Source: Cyanobacteria bacterium FACHB-502
Lineage (GTDB): Bacteria > Cyanobacteriota > Cyanobacteriia > Elainellales > Elainellaceae
DNA: 64,000 nt
Direction: 5' to 3'
Assembly (NCBI GenBank): GCA_014695325.1
Contig: JACJNZ010000080.1
Coordinates: forward strand, 62,001 to 126,000
Shown here piece by piece: positions 7,541 through 16,062 of this stretch. Numbering within the stretch: position 1 is the stretch's first letter; each line of letters starts with the position of its first letter. The translations under genes and the position numbers were made by a program. The notes below the pieces were generated by a model. It ran no database searches. It was not told the DNA's origin and saw only the letters and a list, made by a program, of their open reading frames with translations.

Positions 7541-9129
7541 AGGCGAACCGGAGTGCGATTTGCCCGCACATCAAACCCCATCGCGTCGATCATCGATTGT
7601 CCCGTCATTTCTTCTGGCTGCGGCAGTCCTAGAATTTGCAGAATCGTGGGGGCAATATCTGCCAGGGTTCCGTCCGATCGCAGTTCTACATCGGTTCCAT
7701 GTCCGGGAATCTTGCGCCGTTCGCCCTCAATCAGAATAAAAGGAACTGGATTCGTGGTGTGCGCTGTCCAGGCATTGCCCTGCTCATCACACATCTGCTC
7801 AGCGTTGCCGTGATCCGCAATGATAATTGCCGTGCCGCCCATTTTACCGATGCTGTCCAGCAAGCGTCCCAAGCAAGTATCAACCGTTTCCAGAGCTTTG
7901 ACGGTAGCTTCCAGGTTGCCCGTATGACCTACCATGTCAGGATTCGCGTAGTTAATCACCACCAGCGAGTAAATGCCCTTCTCAATTGCTTCGATCGCCC
8001 CTTGCGTCACCTGAGCAGCAGACATGGCAGGAGCGCGGTCATAGGTTGCTACCATTGGGCTGGGAATCAAAAGGCGATCTTCTCCCACAAACGGCTCCTC
8101 AATGCCGCCATTGAAGAAATAGGTGACATGGGCATATTTTTCGGTTTCTGCGGTGCGAAACTGCTTCAGCCCGTGCTGAGCCACCACTTGCCCCAAAATA
8201 TTGTTGAGGTTCTGCGGCTCAAACGCGACCAGGACGGGCAGTGAGCCATCGTACTGAGTAAACGTCACAAAGGAAAGCGGCGCAATCGGAGCACGATCGA
8301 ACCCAGTGAAGTGAGGGTCAACAAATGCTTGAGTGAGTTCCCTAGCGCGATCAGGACGGAAATTAAAGAAAATCACACCGTCGCCCGGTTCGACTGCGCC
8401 CGGAGCAATGCGAGTTGGCAGCACAAACTCATCAGTCAATCCTGCCTCGTAGGAAGCCTTCAGCACTTCGAGTGCCGATTGTCCATTGCCTGACCCGTCT
8501 TCGGTCATAACGGCGTATGCTTTTTGAACCCGATCCCAGCGGCGATCGCGATCCATACTGTAGTAACGACCGCTCAACGTTGCGATGCGACCTACGCCTA
8601 CCGCCTGGATATAGTCTTCAATGTGTTGAATTGCCCCTAGCCCATCAGTCGGTCTGGTGTCGCGACCGTCGGTAACGGCGTGAATGCAAACCTCAGTCAG
8701 ATTTTGTTCTTTTGCCAGGTCAATCAGCCCAAACAAATGGTTGAGATGGGAATGAACCCCTCCTTCTGAACACAGCCCAACCAGGTGCAGCTTACTGTTT
8801 CGCTGCCGGACTTCGTGACAAACTCGCAGGAGTGCTGCATTGCTTAGTAGTGTGCCATCTTCAACAGCATCTGTGATCCGAACGAGTTCCTGAGGGACAG
8901 TTCTTCCGGCTCCAATATTAAGGTGTCCCACTTCTGAGTTACCCATCTGACCTTCGGGCAATCCAACGCTTTTTCCAGAAGTTCGGATCAGCGTGTGCGG
9001 ATAGGCAGCCCATAAACTTTCCATAACGGGAGTTCGAGCAGCCGCAATGGCATTTCCGCTGGTTTCCTCTCGATAGCCCCATCCATCTAATATCACGAGT
9101 ACTACTGGAGAAATTGGCACCTGCGCCAT
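7531..9129 (-). CDS. gpmI: 2,3-bisphosphoglycerate-independent phosphoglycerate mutase
   Basis: Interconverts 3- and 2-phosphoglycerate in lower glycolysis and in carbon flow out of the Calvin cycle; Mn-dependent, cofactor-independent. It is 532 aa, the full family length. The alkaline-phosphatase-like metal motif VLVILDGWGYREE is at the N-terminus; the phosphoserine motif GNSEVGHLNIGAGR follows near residue 63. HAVTDGRDTRP, the C-terminal NYANPDMVGHTG and the metal motif IADHGNAEQM are all present. It heads the gpmI-secG-protease group. ATG at 9129. Confidence 0.97.
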   Translation of the reverse strand: MAQVPISPVVLVILDGWGYREETSGNAIAAARTPVMESLWAAYPHTLIRTSGKSVGLPEGQMGNSEVGHLNIGAGRTVPQELVRITDAVEDGTLLSNAALLRVCHEVRQRNSKLHLVGLCSEGGVHSHLNHLFGLIDLAKEQNLTEVCIHAVTDGRDTRPTDGLGAIQHIEDYIQAVGVGRIATLSGRYYSMDRDRRWDRVQKAYAVMTEDGSGNGQSALEVLKASYEAGLTDEFVLPTRIAPGAVEPGDGVIFFNFRPDRARELTQAFVDPHFTGFDRAPIAPLSFVTFTQYDGSLPVLVAFEPQNLNNILGQVVAQHGLKQFRTAETEKYAHVTYFFNGGIEEPFVGEDRLLIPSPMVATYDRAPAMSAAQVTQGAIEAIEKGIYSLVVINYANPDMVGHTGNLEATVKALETVDTCLGRLLDSIGKMGGTAIIIADHGNAEQMCDEQGNAWTAHTTNPVPFILIEGERRKIPGHGTDVELRSDGTLADIAPTILQILGLPQPEEMTGQSMIDAMGFDVRANRTPVRLSL

Positions 9130-9543
9130 GTGAATTATCCTTACTGTTCAGCAATCTCTGTGGCAATGATATCACTCAGACTTTCAGATTGTGTCAGCTA
9201 AATTCAAGACACGATGACTTTAAATTTTTAGTAAAAGTGAGCGATCAACAACATGATGAGCAGAACAATGAACAGCGGAATTTAGCACACTAAATTAGTC
9301 AGTCTGATAAGCATTACTTAAGCCTTACTGCATTAAATATCTAAGAATATCTAATCAATCGATGCAGCTTTTTTGGTGAACTCAAGATCGCAGCTTCAAT
9401 TCATTGTGTCTTGGCTATCTCTACCCGTTTGGATAGGCAGGACGCTTACTCGATCGCTGATAGCCCCGACCTTTCACCCCTGCACCCCTAAATCTGCACT
9501 TGACCAACTTAAAGAAACGCGATAAATAAATCGAAGCAGAATC
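9130..9543. other. Intergenic region between gpmI and the ABC-F gene
   Basis: An AT-rich, 414-bp spacer with no gene recognised. It contains the gpmI promoter region and the 3' end of the ABC-F transcript. The short word agtaaaagtga near 9230 also occurs near 2352. Confidence 0.4.
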
Positions 9544-11250
9544 TTAACCTACACGACGCTTTTGCTTTTCTTTCTGTTTTTCTCGTTTAGCAGCTACTTT
9601 CGCTGTTTTTTCTGCCTCGATCGCCGCCAGTCTCACTTTTTCTTTTTCTTCGGCAATTTTATCTAAATAGTAGTGATAGTCACCTGGATAGAGGCGCAAT
9701 TCTCCGTCGCGAATCTCAACAATTTTGGTCGCAACCTGTGAGATGAAATATCGATCGTGGGAGACGACGATCGCCGTTCCATCGTAATGCTGGAGTGCTT
9801 CTTCCAGCGTTTCTTTTGCAGGAATATCGAGGTGGTTTGTTGGCTCGTCTAGAATGAGTAGATTCGCTGGACGCAGCAGCATTTTTGCAAGGGCAAGTCG
9901 AGCTTTTTCTCCGCCGCTCAGAGCCGCCACTGGCTTAAAAACCGTATCTTCGCTAAAGAGAAATCGTCCTAACAAAGTCCGAACTTCTTCGTTTTTCCAA
10001 TCTGGAACCTCGTCGTGAATAGTATCCATTACGGTCTTTTCCAGATCCAGTGCTTCCGCTTGATTTTGCTCGAAATAGCTAGGGATCACTTGATGCGCAC
10101 CTAGACTGACCGTTCCTTCGAGCGGTGCTTCGCTTCCAGTAATCAGACGCAACAGGGTCGATTTACCCGATCCGTTTGGGCCCAGAATTGCAATGCGATC
10201 GCCCCGCTCAAGCAGCAGGTTTGCCCCCAGAAATAAAATATTGTCCTCATAAATATGAGTGAGGTTCCTGATGATGACCACTTCGCGTCCGCTGCGGGGT
10301 GCAGGCGGAAACCGGAAGTGCAAGGTTTTTACAGATCCGACCGGAGCGTCAATTCGCTCAATTTTTTCAAGCTGTTTTTCTCGGCTCTTTGCCTGAGTGC
10401 TGCGGGTCGCGCTGGCTCGGAAGCGATCGACAAATGCCTGCTGTTTCTCAATTTCCTTTTGCTGCCGCTCAAATGCGCTGAACTGGGCGTTTTGAATTTC
10501 TTCTTTTTGCTGAAGGTAACTGCTGTAATTGCCGAGATAGCTTGTGGAGACGCCTCGCTCGGTTTCGACAATCTGATTACACAGGCGATCGAGGAATTCC
10601 CGGTCGTGCGACACGATCACCATTGGCGTTTCCAACCCTTTCAGGTAAGTTTCTAGCCATTCGATCGTTTCCAAATCCAGGTGGTTAGTCGGCTCGTCCA
10701 GCAGCAGCACATCGGGAGACTGAAGCAGAATTTTGCCCAAGCTCATTCGCATCTGCCAACCGCCGCTAAAATCGCCCACGAGCCGATCGCCGTCCTGCAG
10801 CTGAAAGTCAAGCTCCGGCAGAATCTTCTCGATTTGGGCTTCTAGACCGTAGCCGCCGAGTGCCTCAAACTGTCGCTGAAATTTGTCGAGCTTGTGGATC
10901 AGGCGATCAAGTTCTGTGGGACTGGCAGACTGCATCTCGTGCTGGACGGCTTGCAGTGCCTCGTGGGCGTCATTGGCTTCTCGAAATGCCCGCCACATTT
11001 CATCTCGGACGGTGCGGTCTACCTGTACATCAAATTCCTGCGTCAGGTAAGCAATCTTCAAGCTGGATGGACGAATGATTTCTCCGGAAGTCGGTTCGAT
11101 TTCCCCGGCAATAATTTTGAGCTGGGTTGATTTTCCTGCCCCATTCACGCCCACCAGACCGATGCGATCGCCCGGTTTTACTTCCCAGTTCACGTCCTTT
11201 AGCACTTCGCCGGTCGGATAAATTTTGGAGATGTGTTCCAGACGCAGCAT
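9544..11250 (-). CDS. ABC-F family ATP-binding protein
   Basis: 568 aa with two ABC ATPase domains in one chain and no membrane part, the ABC-F layout (EttA/Uup/YdiF type). Domain 1 has GVNGAGKST and FSGGWQMRMSLGKILL; domain 2 has GPNGSGKST and LSGGEKARLALAKMLL. Both have LLLDEPTNHLDL/I-type Walker B. The inter-domain linker is charged and helical, and the C-terminus is a Lys/Glu-rich coiled tail. These proteins act on the ribosome E site or in DNA-linked roles; which one cannot be decided. The start at ATG 11250 has GGAG 9 bases upstream and gives the canonical MLRLEHISKIYP; the frame also extends 13 codons further. Confidence 0.9.
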   Translation of the reverse strand: MLRLEHISKIYPTGEVLKDVNWEVKPGDRIGLVGVNGAGKSTQLKIIAGEIEPTSGEIIRPSSLKIAYLTQEFDVQVDRTVRDEMWRAFREANDAHEALQAVQHEMQSASPTELDRLIHKLDKFQRQFEALGGYGLEAQIEKILPELDFQLQDGDRLVGDFSGGWQMRMSLGKILLQSPDVLLLDEPTNHLDLETIEWLETYLKGLETPMVIVSHDREFLDRLCNQIVETERGVSTSYLGNYSSYLQQKEEIQNAQFSAFERQQKEIEKQQAFVDRFRASATRSTQAKSREKQLEKIERIDAPVGSVKTLHFRFPPAPRSGREVVIIRNLTHIYEDNILFLGANLLLERGDRIAILGPNGSGKSTLLRLITGSEAPLEGTVSLGAHQVIPSYFEQNQAEALDLEKTVMDTIHDEVPDWKNEEVRTLLGRFLFSEDTVFKPVAALSGGEKARLALAKMLLRPANLLILDEPTNHLDIPAKETLEEALQHYDGTAIVVSHDRYFISQVATKIVEIRDGELRLYPGDYHYYLDKIAEEKEKVRLAAIEAEKTAKVAAKREKQKEKQKRRVG

Positions 11251-11549
11251 TGCAGGACTCCACTCGAAATGAGGAAAACGCCACATCAAATGTAACAGAA
11301 ATGTTATCGCTTCAGTGACGTAAGCAATACTTGCTAGCTTGGGCTCGAAGCAGACGCAAACTTACCTGCTTAAGATATTTGAACAAGGAGGATGCTTGAA
11401 CAAGCGAGCGGGCAAATGGGCAGGTGGGGCATAGCCGCGGGCAGTGCGTTGGATGTTTCGTCTCTGCAGGGTCTTGGTGGGCGTGGGTAGGGAGGCTCTC
11501 ACCACTGAGCAGCACCCTTGTAAATCTTGAGATTCAAGAGATTAAAAGA

Positions 11550-12674
11550 TTAAAGCGTTTGTTTGACCGCAACAGGCAGCTCAAACTGCTGCTCGATCGT
11601 CAACTTCCGCTCTGTCATGCCTTGCTCAAACAAATGGGTCGGCAATGCTTCTTCCACCGTCCAGACTCCTGGCTTTTGCAGCGCACCCGATAGCAACACC
11701 TGAGCAATACTCCCTGTGCCGCAGCCGGAAGCGTATGCAGTGTTTTCGTGGGCAAAGGTTGAAACGTACTGGGTGGGCTGCCCGTTGCGCTTTCCACGCA
11801 CTTCTGCCCGCATTGCCACGCCAATACCGCTCCAGCGATCGGTCACGCTAGTCATGGTGTAGCTAGTTTTCGACAAAAATTCGATCATCCATGGTTGCCG
11901 CATCAGTTGGCGCGGAAACAGGTGAGCTGCCATCCAAGTGAGGCGATTGTAATAGTCGGGCACAGAGCCAAATTTGGTGATCACCGTTTTAACGGGAAAT
12001 GCCTTGCACAGGGTAAACGCTTCTGGCATATCAAACCAGTACACGCCCGATCGCCCGTAACCGGGAAACTCAGTCATCTCGCGTCCAGTGTAGGGCTTAA
12101 TTTCCTGCCATCTGCCGTCTACCCAAACCTGAAATGGATTTTGCAATCCGAGGAAAGTTGTCCGCATCACAGTGACGCCTGCGCCGCCCGACCCGGAGAC
12201 TACATAACTAAGGTGAATCACTTCCGGTTCGTCAAGCTGTTCGACGCCCTGCCGCACCATACTGTTCGAGATACCGGGAAACACGCCAGAGTTAATCACG
12301 GCGGTTGTGCCTGCCTGCTGTGCTGCCTCACAGAGACTCAACGCATTTTTGGTAAACGATCGATCGTCGCTCACATCAAGGTAGTTCACGCCTTCGCTGA
12401 TGCAGGTTTTAAGCGTAATCGCATCCCGGTAACGAAAGGGTCCTGCACAGTGAATCACCAGATCTTTGTCTGCCACCGCCGATCGCAATCGCTCTGCGTC
12501 CGAAAGGTCAAGTTCGAGAAACCGCACCCGCTCACCGAGTTTATCGCTCACATGCCCCGTATCAGCCGTGCGTCCTGTAATCGTGACTTCTGCATCGGTG
12601 TAGGTCAGCAGATCTGCGGCAACGCTGCTACCAATCCGTCCTCGTCCGCCTACGATTAAAACTTGTTTTGTCAT
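11550..12674 (-). CDS. Saccharopine dehydrogenase-like NAD(P)-binding protein
   Basis: 374 aa from ATG 12674; a TTG six codons earlier is less likely. It begins MTKQVLIVGGRGRIGSSVAA, a Rossmann motif, followed by VTITGRT and LVIHCAGPFRYRDA typical of the saccharopine dehydrogenase NADP-binding fold. The C-terminal half has GSGGAGVTVMRTTFLG and AYASGCGTGSIAQVLL. Related proteins act as oxidoreductases in lysine or polyketide/lipid metabolism, but the substrate here is unknown. It is probably monocistronic. No membrane spans of the SCCPDH type are evident. Confidence 0.82.
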   Translation of the reverse strand: MTKQVLIVGGRGRIGSSVAADLLTYTDAEVTITGRTADTGHVSDKLGERVRFLELDLSDAERLRSAVADKDLVIHCAGPFRYRDAITLKTCISEGVNYLDVSDDRSFTKNALSLCEAAQQAGTTAVINSGVFPGISNSMVRQGVEQLDEPEVIHLSYVVSGSGGAGVTVMRTTFLGLQNPFQVWVDGRWQEIKPYTGREMTEFPGYGRSGVYWFDMPEAFTLCKAFPVKTVITKFGSVPDYYNRLTWMAAHLFPRQLMRQPWMIEFLSKTSYTMTSVTDRWSGIGVAMRAEVRGKRNGQPTQYVSTFAHENTAYASGCGTGSIAQVLLSGALQKPGVWTVEEALPTHLFEQGMTERKLTIEQQFELPVAVKQTL

Positions 12675-13161
12675 CTTGCGTTGATGTATCAAGTTGTTAA
12701 GACAGCGTGTTCTGCTGCGTCGCTATTCTAACTTAGGCAAGAGGTTGACCTGAGCGAAGCGTGAAGATTTGATACAGTCAATCAAAGCGTTTCATCAGCT
12801 GAAAAACGATCGCAAAGTTAAGTTTGAAAAATTAAGCTTGGATCTATTTTCCAATCATAAAAGGGTGGCAAGTAGAAAACTAAAGTAAAAAAGGGCGATC
12901 GAAATAAAACGCTTCCTAGCAGATGACAAAAGCGGCTGCTTAAAGCGGCGATCGCTTTAACTATGATATTTAAATATCTTAGATTAGCTATCTCAAGCAA
13001 ATTATCTGAAAGAAATCATTTCAAATAAGTTACCTCAAATATACTAAAGTTGGCTAGCCGTCCAAGCAATTCCTGCACGAAATTACTCGAATGGGCTAAC
13101 CAACTGAATTTATGTCAACGGTTTTATTTAACCGTATTGAACCGCTTGGGGAATAACAGAT
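12675..13161. other. Intergenic region with a HIP1-containing hairpin, no gene
   Basis: A 487-bp AT-rich spacer between two minus-strand genes. A short hairpin aaagcg-gcgat-cgcttt contains a HIP1 octamer (gcgatcgc). Another small inverted repeat, acggtt/aaccgt (13118-13135), lies downstream of the HLIP gene and might end its transcript, though no T-run follows on the minus strand. Confidence 0.4.
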
Positions 13162-13359
13162 TTATTGCAGGTGAAGCAGGTCGCGCACGACGCTGTAACC
13201 ACCCAGATCCCAAAGCAGGTATGCTACGAAGCCAATCATTGCCAGACGACCGTTCCACAGTTCTGCTTGGGGATTCCAGCCGAACAGGAAGGCATTACGG
13301 TCTTTACCGTTATAAGCACTAGCGACGGGGGGTAGATCGGTTGCGTTACGAGTTTCCAT
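13162..13359 (-). CDS. hli: High-light-inducible protein (HLIP/SCP, CAB family)
   Basis: 65 aa with one chlorophyll-binding helix. The hallmark WNGRLAMIGFVAYLLWD contains the Glu-x-x-Asn-x-Arg (ELWNGR) generic LHC motif; the N-terminus has the usual FLFGWNPQAE lead-in. HLIPs bind chlorophyll and carotenoid, dissipate energy, and associate with Ycf39 and ChlG during PSII assembly; they are induced by high light and other stress. An AGGAG-type RBS (taggag) precedes the ATG. A 9-bp inverted repeat lies in the leader. Single-gene unit. Confidence 0.95.
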   Translation of the reverse strand: METRNATDLPPVASAYNGKDRNAFLFGWNPQAELWNGRLAMIGFVAYLLWDLGGYSVVRDLLHLQ

Positions 13360-13372
13360 TGGTTAGACTCCT

Positions 13373-13426
13373 AAGTTGCTGACAAACGTTACGTTATGTT
13401 TCATACCTTAGCTTTCGCAGCAACTT
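13373..13426 (-). promoter_or_regulatory. Inverted repeat in the HLIP gene leader
   Basis: aagttgctg (13373-13381) and its exact reverse complement cagcaactt (13418-13426) flank 36 bp, just upstream of the HLIP start codon; the left arm is 14 bp from the ATG. It could form a leader hairpin near the RBS or be a dyad operator. Function is inferred only from position. Confidence 0.4.
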
Positions 13427-13746
13427 GTGCTATCCCTCGGAGGTTATAGATCGACGATCGAGTTTTTAGAGCATGATTCGCCTCAATTAACCTCATTGTT
13501 AACTGAAATTGACTATCAACCAGAAATTGATGTGGTATTTCTATCTATTTACAGGTGATAAATCCCTTAATTTCATTATGTATGTTGCACCTTAACTGAT
13601 TCAAAACCAATTCAAAATCGATTCAAAACTGATCCAGTCCTGCTTATAAGGTCGATCAGTCTTCTGAGAGATGAATTTCCTCGATCGCCTGTGTCACTTT
13701 CAGGAAAGAGTTGTGCCAAAGCAATTTAAGAGGAGAACAAAAGATT
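13427..13746. other. Divergent promoter region, HLIP / hemerythrin genes
   Basis: AT-rich, 320 bp, no coding frame. It must carry the promoters for both divergent stress-type genes. It contains an 11-bp period triplet at 13598-13630 (annotated separately). Confidence 0.4.
13598..13630. repeat. 3 x 11-bp degenerate tandem repeat
   Basis: Units gattcaaaacc, aattcaaaatc and gattcaaaact sit head to tail. The array lies about 115 bp upstream of the hemerythrin start. The 11-bp period is close to one DNA turn, so a transcription factor could bind all three on one face. Confidence 0.75.
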
Positions 13747-14793
13747 ATGGCGACGACATTAGATGACGCAAAGCGGCAAGCGATTGGCATGAAGCTGTCA
13801 GAAATGGCAGAGATGCAAAAGTTTTTGATGGAAAGCGAGCAGCAGTTCATCTCTCAGATTGCTGATGATGACATTCGCGATCGTCTGCGGAGTATGCTTC
13901 AGGATGATCAGAAGAACCTAGGCATTATTGAAACTGTTATTGTTCAGTATGGTGTGAAAGCTGACCCCAAACCATCTTCATTCCAGATGATTGAAATGGG
14001 TCGTCAGATCAACAACAGTTCTGACTTCTCTGTGCTGGAGAAGCTATCTCATCACGAACTGATGAAGCATGCTGTCACTATGATGGGCCTGCTGGTTCAC
14101 AAGTGTGCCCAAGTTGTGGGTGCAGACGTAGAAGCTGCAATCACTCCGCTCAACACCGTCAACTTTGAAAACCGCGCTCACCAGGAACAGCTCAAGGGCG
14201 TTCTGGAGAAAGTTGGCGTTCGTGAACTGACGGGCAAAGAAGCTGACCAAGGTCTGTGGGGACGGGTTCAGGATGCTGTTGCTGCGCTGTCTGGTGTTGC
14301 AGGAAGTGTTCTGACTCAAAACACCGATCGCTCTGACATGACGCTGCAAGATATCCTCCGCATGGATCACCAGAAAGTGAACGTGCTGTTTGCAGAAATC
14401 ATGCAGACCAATGACCCGATGAAGCGTCGCGAATACTTCGGTCAGCTCTACAAAGATCTGCGCGCTCATGCCCTAGCAGAAGACGAAATCGCATACCCCG
14501 CAGTGCGCGGCAAATATCCCGAAAGCGATCTGCAAGAGCTGTACAACGAGCAAGATTCTTGGTTGCCCAAGCTCGACCAGATGGCGAAGATGGATATGAT
14601 GTCTGAGCAGTTCATGAACGAAATTCGTCAGCTCATGAGCGAAGTTCAAGATCACGTTCGTCAGGAAGAAAGCACTTTCTTTGCAGCCGTGCGTGACAGC
14701 TTTGGCAAAGAAGAGCAAGAGCGTCTGGGTTCTCAGTTCAAAGCGAAGAAGAGCCAGCTTCAGGACGAAATGAAGTCTTCGATGTCGATGTAA
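13747..14793 (+). CDS. Hemerythrin HHE domain-containing protein
   Basis: 348 aa, all-helical. The C-terminal half is a hemerythrin-like domain with di-iron ligand candidates in DILRMDHQKVN, RAHALAEDEIAYP (HxxxE) and VQDHVRQEESTFF (HxxxE). The N-terminal about 160 residues are also helical, with LSHHELMKHAV, and may be a ferritin-like or degenerate second bundle. Such proteins bind O2, NO or iron; the role here is unknown. The start at ATG 13747 has AGAGGAG 13 bases upstream; an upstream in-frame GTG/TTG extension is not needed. A stress-type SDR follows 270 bp later. Its 3' end carries a stop-codon duplication. Confidence 0.85.
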   Translation: MATTLDDAKRQAIGMKLSEMAEMQKFLMESEQQFISQIADDDIRDRLRSMLQDDQKNLGIIETVIVQYGVKADPKPSSFQMIEMGRQINNSSDFSVLEKLSHHELMKHAVTMMGLLVHKCAQVVGADVEAAITPLNTVNFENRAHQEQLKGVLEKVGVRELTGKEADQGLWGRVQDAVAALSGVAGSVLTQNTDRSDMTLQDILRMDHQKVNVLFAEIMQTNDPMKRREYFGQLYKDLRAHALAEDEIAYPAVRGKYPESDLQELYNEQDSWLPKLDQMAKMDMMSEQFMNEIRQLMSEVQDHVRQEESTFFAAVRDSFGKEEQERLGSQFKAKKSQLQDEMKSSMSM

Positions 14794-14804
14794 TTCGATG
14801 TAAT
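14785..14804. repeat. Perfect 2 x 10-bp duplication over the hemerythrin stop codon
   Basis: tcgatgtaat occurs at 14785-14794 and 14795-14804, and a third partial tcgatg precedes it. Each full unit contains TAA; the first is the real stop (14791-14793). Confidence 0.85.
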
Positions 14805-14888
14805 TATCCAAACCGTCTCCCTACCCCCTAATGCTGGGAAACTGGGCCCCTAAAAGTCTTCTTTTGCAAGTGAAAGGCTTAGCAGCTT

Positions 14889-14920
14889 AAGGTCCCCACC
14901 CTTCGGGAATTTAGGGGCGG
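14889..14920 (+). repeat. Dispersed palindrome-like element, copy 1
   Basis: aaggtccccacccttcggga followed by atttaggggcgg. It resembles the consensus TCAAAGTCCCC...GGGGATTTAGGGG seen at several other spacers in the window. A diverged relative may sit just upstream (14815-14860). Confidence 0.6.
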
Positions 14921-14972
14921 CATCGGACATTGAATATTCATCAAACAACCTCAATTGCAGGTTAAACGATTT

Positions 14973-15002
14973 ATCCCCCCTCAGATTCATATCAGGGGGG
15001 AT
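14973..15002. terminator. Strong G/C hairpin between hemerythrin and SDR genes
   Basis: atcccccct (14973-14981) pairs perfectly with aggggggat (14994-15002) around a 12-base loop. No T-run follows directly, so it may be a processing or attenuation hairpin rather than a classical terminator. Confidence 0.45.
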
Positions 15003-15013
15003 TGCTATGCAAA

Positions 15014-15045
15014 TTAAGTTTTTCACATCTTAAGTTTTTCATATT
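15014..15045. repeat. 2 x 16-bp tandem duplication in the SDR leader
   Basis: ttaagtttttcacatc and ttaagtttttcatatt are adjacent, matching at 14 of 16 positions. They end about 5 bp before the AAGGAGG ribosome-binding site of the SDR gene. Confidence 0.8.
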
Positions 15046-15063
15046 TGATAAGGAGGTTAAATC

Positions 15064-15927
15064 ATGTCCCCCGAATCTCAAAAGCTTCAGCCCCCGCAGC
15101 ATCAAAACCAGCAGCCCGGTTTAGAGTCCGAAATGACGCCTAAGCCCCAAGCTGTTGACTCGAAGTACAAAGGCAGCGACAAACTTCTAGATAAAGTCGC
15201 GCTTATTACAGGCGGCGATAGCGGGATTGGTCGTGCTGCTGCAATTCTGTTTGCCAGAGAAGGTGCAGATGTAGCGATCGTTTATCTCAACGAACACGAC
15301 GATGCCCAGCAAACCAAAATGATGATTGAGCAGGAAGGTCGTCGCTGTATTTTGATTCCGGGTGATATTGGTTCGGAAGATTTCTGCAAAGATGCTGTTT
15401 CTGAAACGGTTCAGGAATTCGGGCATCTGGATATTTTGGTGAACAACGCCGCTGAACAGCATCCGCAAAAAAGCATTGAAGACATTACCGCAGACCAGCT
15501 TGAGCGCACCTTCCGCACGAATATCTTTGGAATGTTCTTCCTGACCAAGGCAGCTTTGCCTCACCTGAAAGAAGGCAGTACCATTATCAACACGACGTCG
15601 GTGACTGCTTATCAGGGCAGCCCGGAACTGCTAGATTACTCCTCTACCAAAGGCGCGATCGTAGCATTCACGCGATCGCTGTCAAAGTCTCTGATTGAGA
15701 AAGGCATCCGCGTGAACGGTGTGGCTCCGGGACCCATCTGGACTCCGCTCATCCCTGCAACTTTCCCCGAAGACAAGGTGGCACAGTTTGGCAAGCAGGC
15801 TCCGATGCAGCGCGCCGGACAGCCCGAAGAAATCGCGCCCTGCTATGTGTTCCTGGCATCCGATGACTCGTCCTACATGTCAGGTCAAATTCTGCACCCG
15901 AACGGGGGCGCAGTGGTGAACGGCTAA
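15064..15927 (+). CDS. SDR family oxidoreductase (YghA / general-stress type)
   Basis: 287 aa classical short-chain dehydrogenase. Cofactor motif ITGGDSGIGRAAAIL near residue 48, NNAAEQ, catalytic Ser in NTTSVTAYQG, and Tyr-Lys in LDYSSTKGAIVAFTRSL; RVNGVAPGPIWTPLIPA follows. The N-terminal extension rich in Gln/Pro (LQPPQHQNQQPGLESEM) is typical of the YghA/YdaD subgroup, which in other bacteria belongs to the general stress response. The substrate is unknown. The RBS AAGGAGG at 15049-15055 is very strong. It lies between hemerythrin and PAP2 genes, all on the plus strand. Confidence 0.9.
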   Translation: MSPESQKLQPPQHQNQQPGLESEMTPKPQAVDSKYKGSDKLLDKVALITGGDSGIGRAAAILFAREGADVAIVYLNEHDDAQQTKMMIEQEGRRCILIPGDIGSEDFCKDAVSETVQEFGHLDILVNNAAEQHPQKSIEDITADQLERTFRTNIFGMFFLTKAALPHLKEGSTIINTTSVTAYQGSPELLDYSSTKGAIVAFTRSLSKSLIEKGIRVNGVAPGPIWTPLIPATFPEDKVAQFGKQAPMQRAGQPEEIAPCYVFLASDDSSYMSGQILHPNGGAVVNG

Positions 15928-16006
15928 TTGTTACCGTAATCCGAAGTGCCCGATTGATCCATGAAACCTACTCTTTTGTGGGCAATGGATTCACACTTCT
16001 TCCAAA

Positions 16007-16030
16007 CCCTCTGCCAACGTTGGTAGGGGG
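16007..16030. repeat. Palindromic element between SDR and PAP2 genes
   Basis: ccctctgccaacgttggtag plus gggg forms a near-perfect 24-bp palindrome centred on ccaacgttgg. No T-run follows. It is a possible regulatory dyad or a repeat remnant, 33 bp before the PAP2 start. Confidence 0.5.
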
Positions 16031-16062
16031 ATTATGCTTTCTCGGCTCAGGTTTTCCCTTTA

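Noticed and set aside
11895-12659. 254-codon plus-strand frame
   Set aside because: Fully antisense to the saccharopine-dehydrogenase-like gene; a shadow of its codon pattern.
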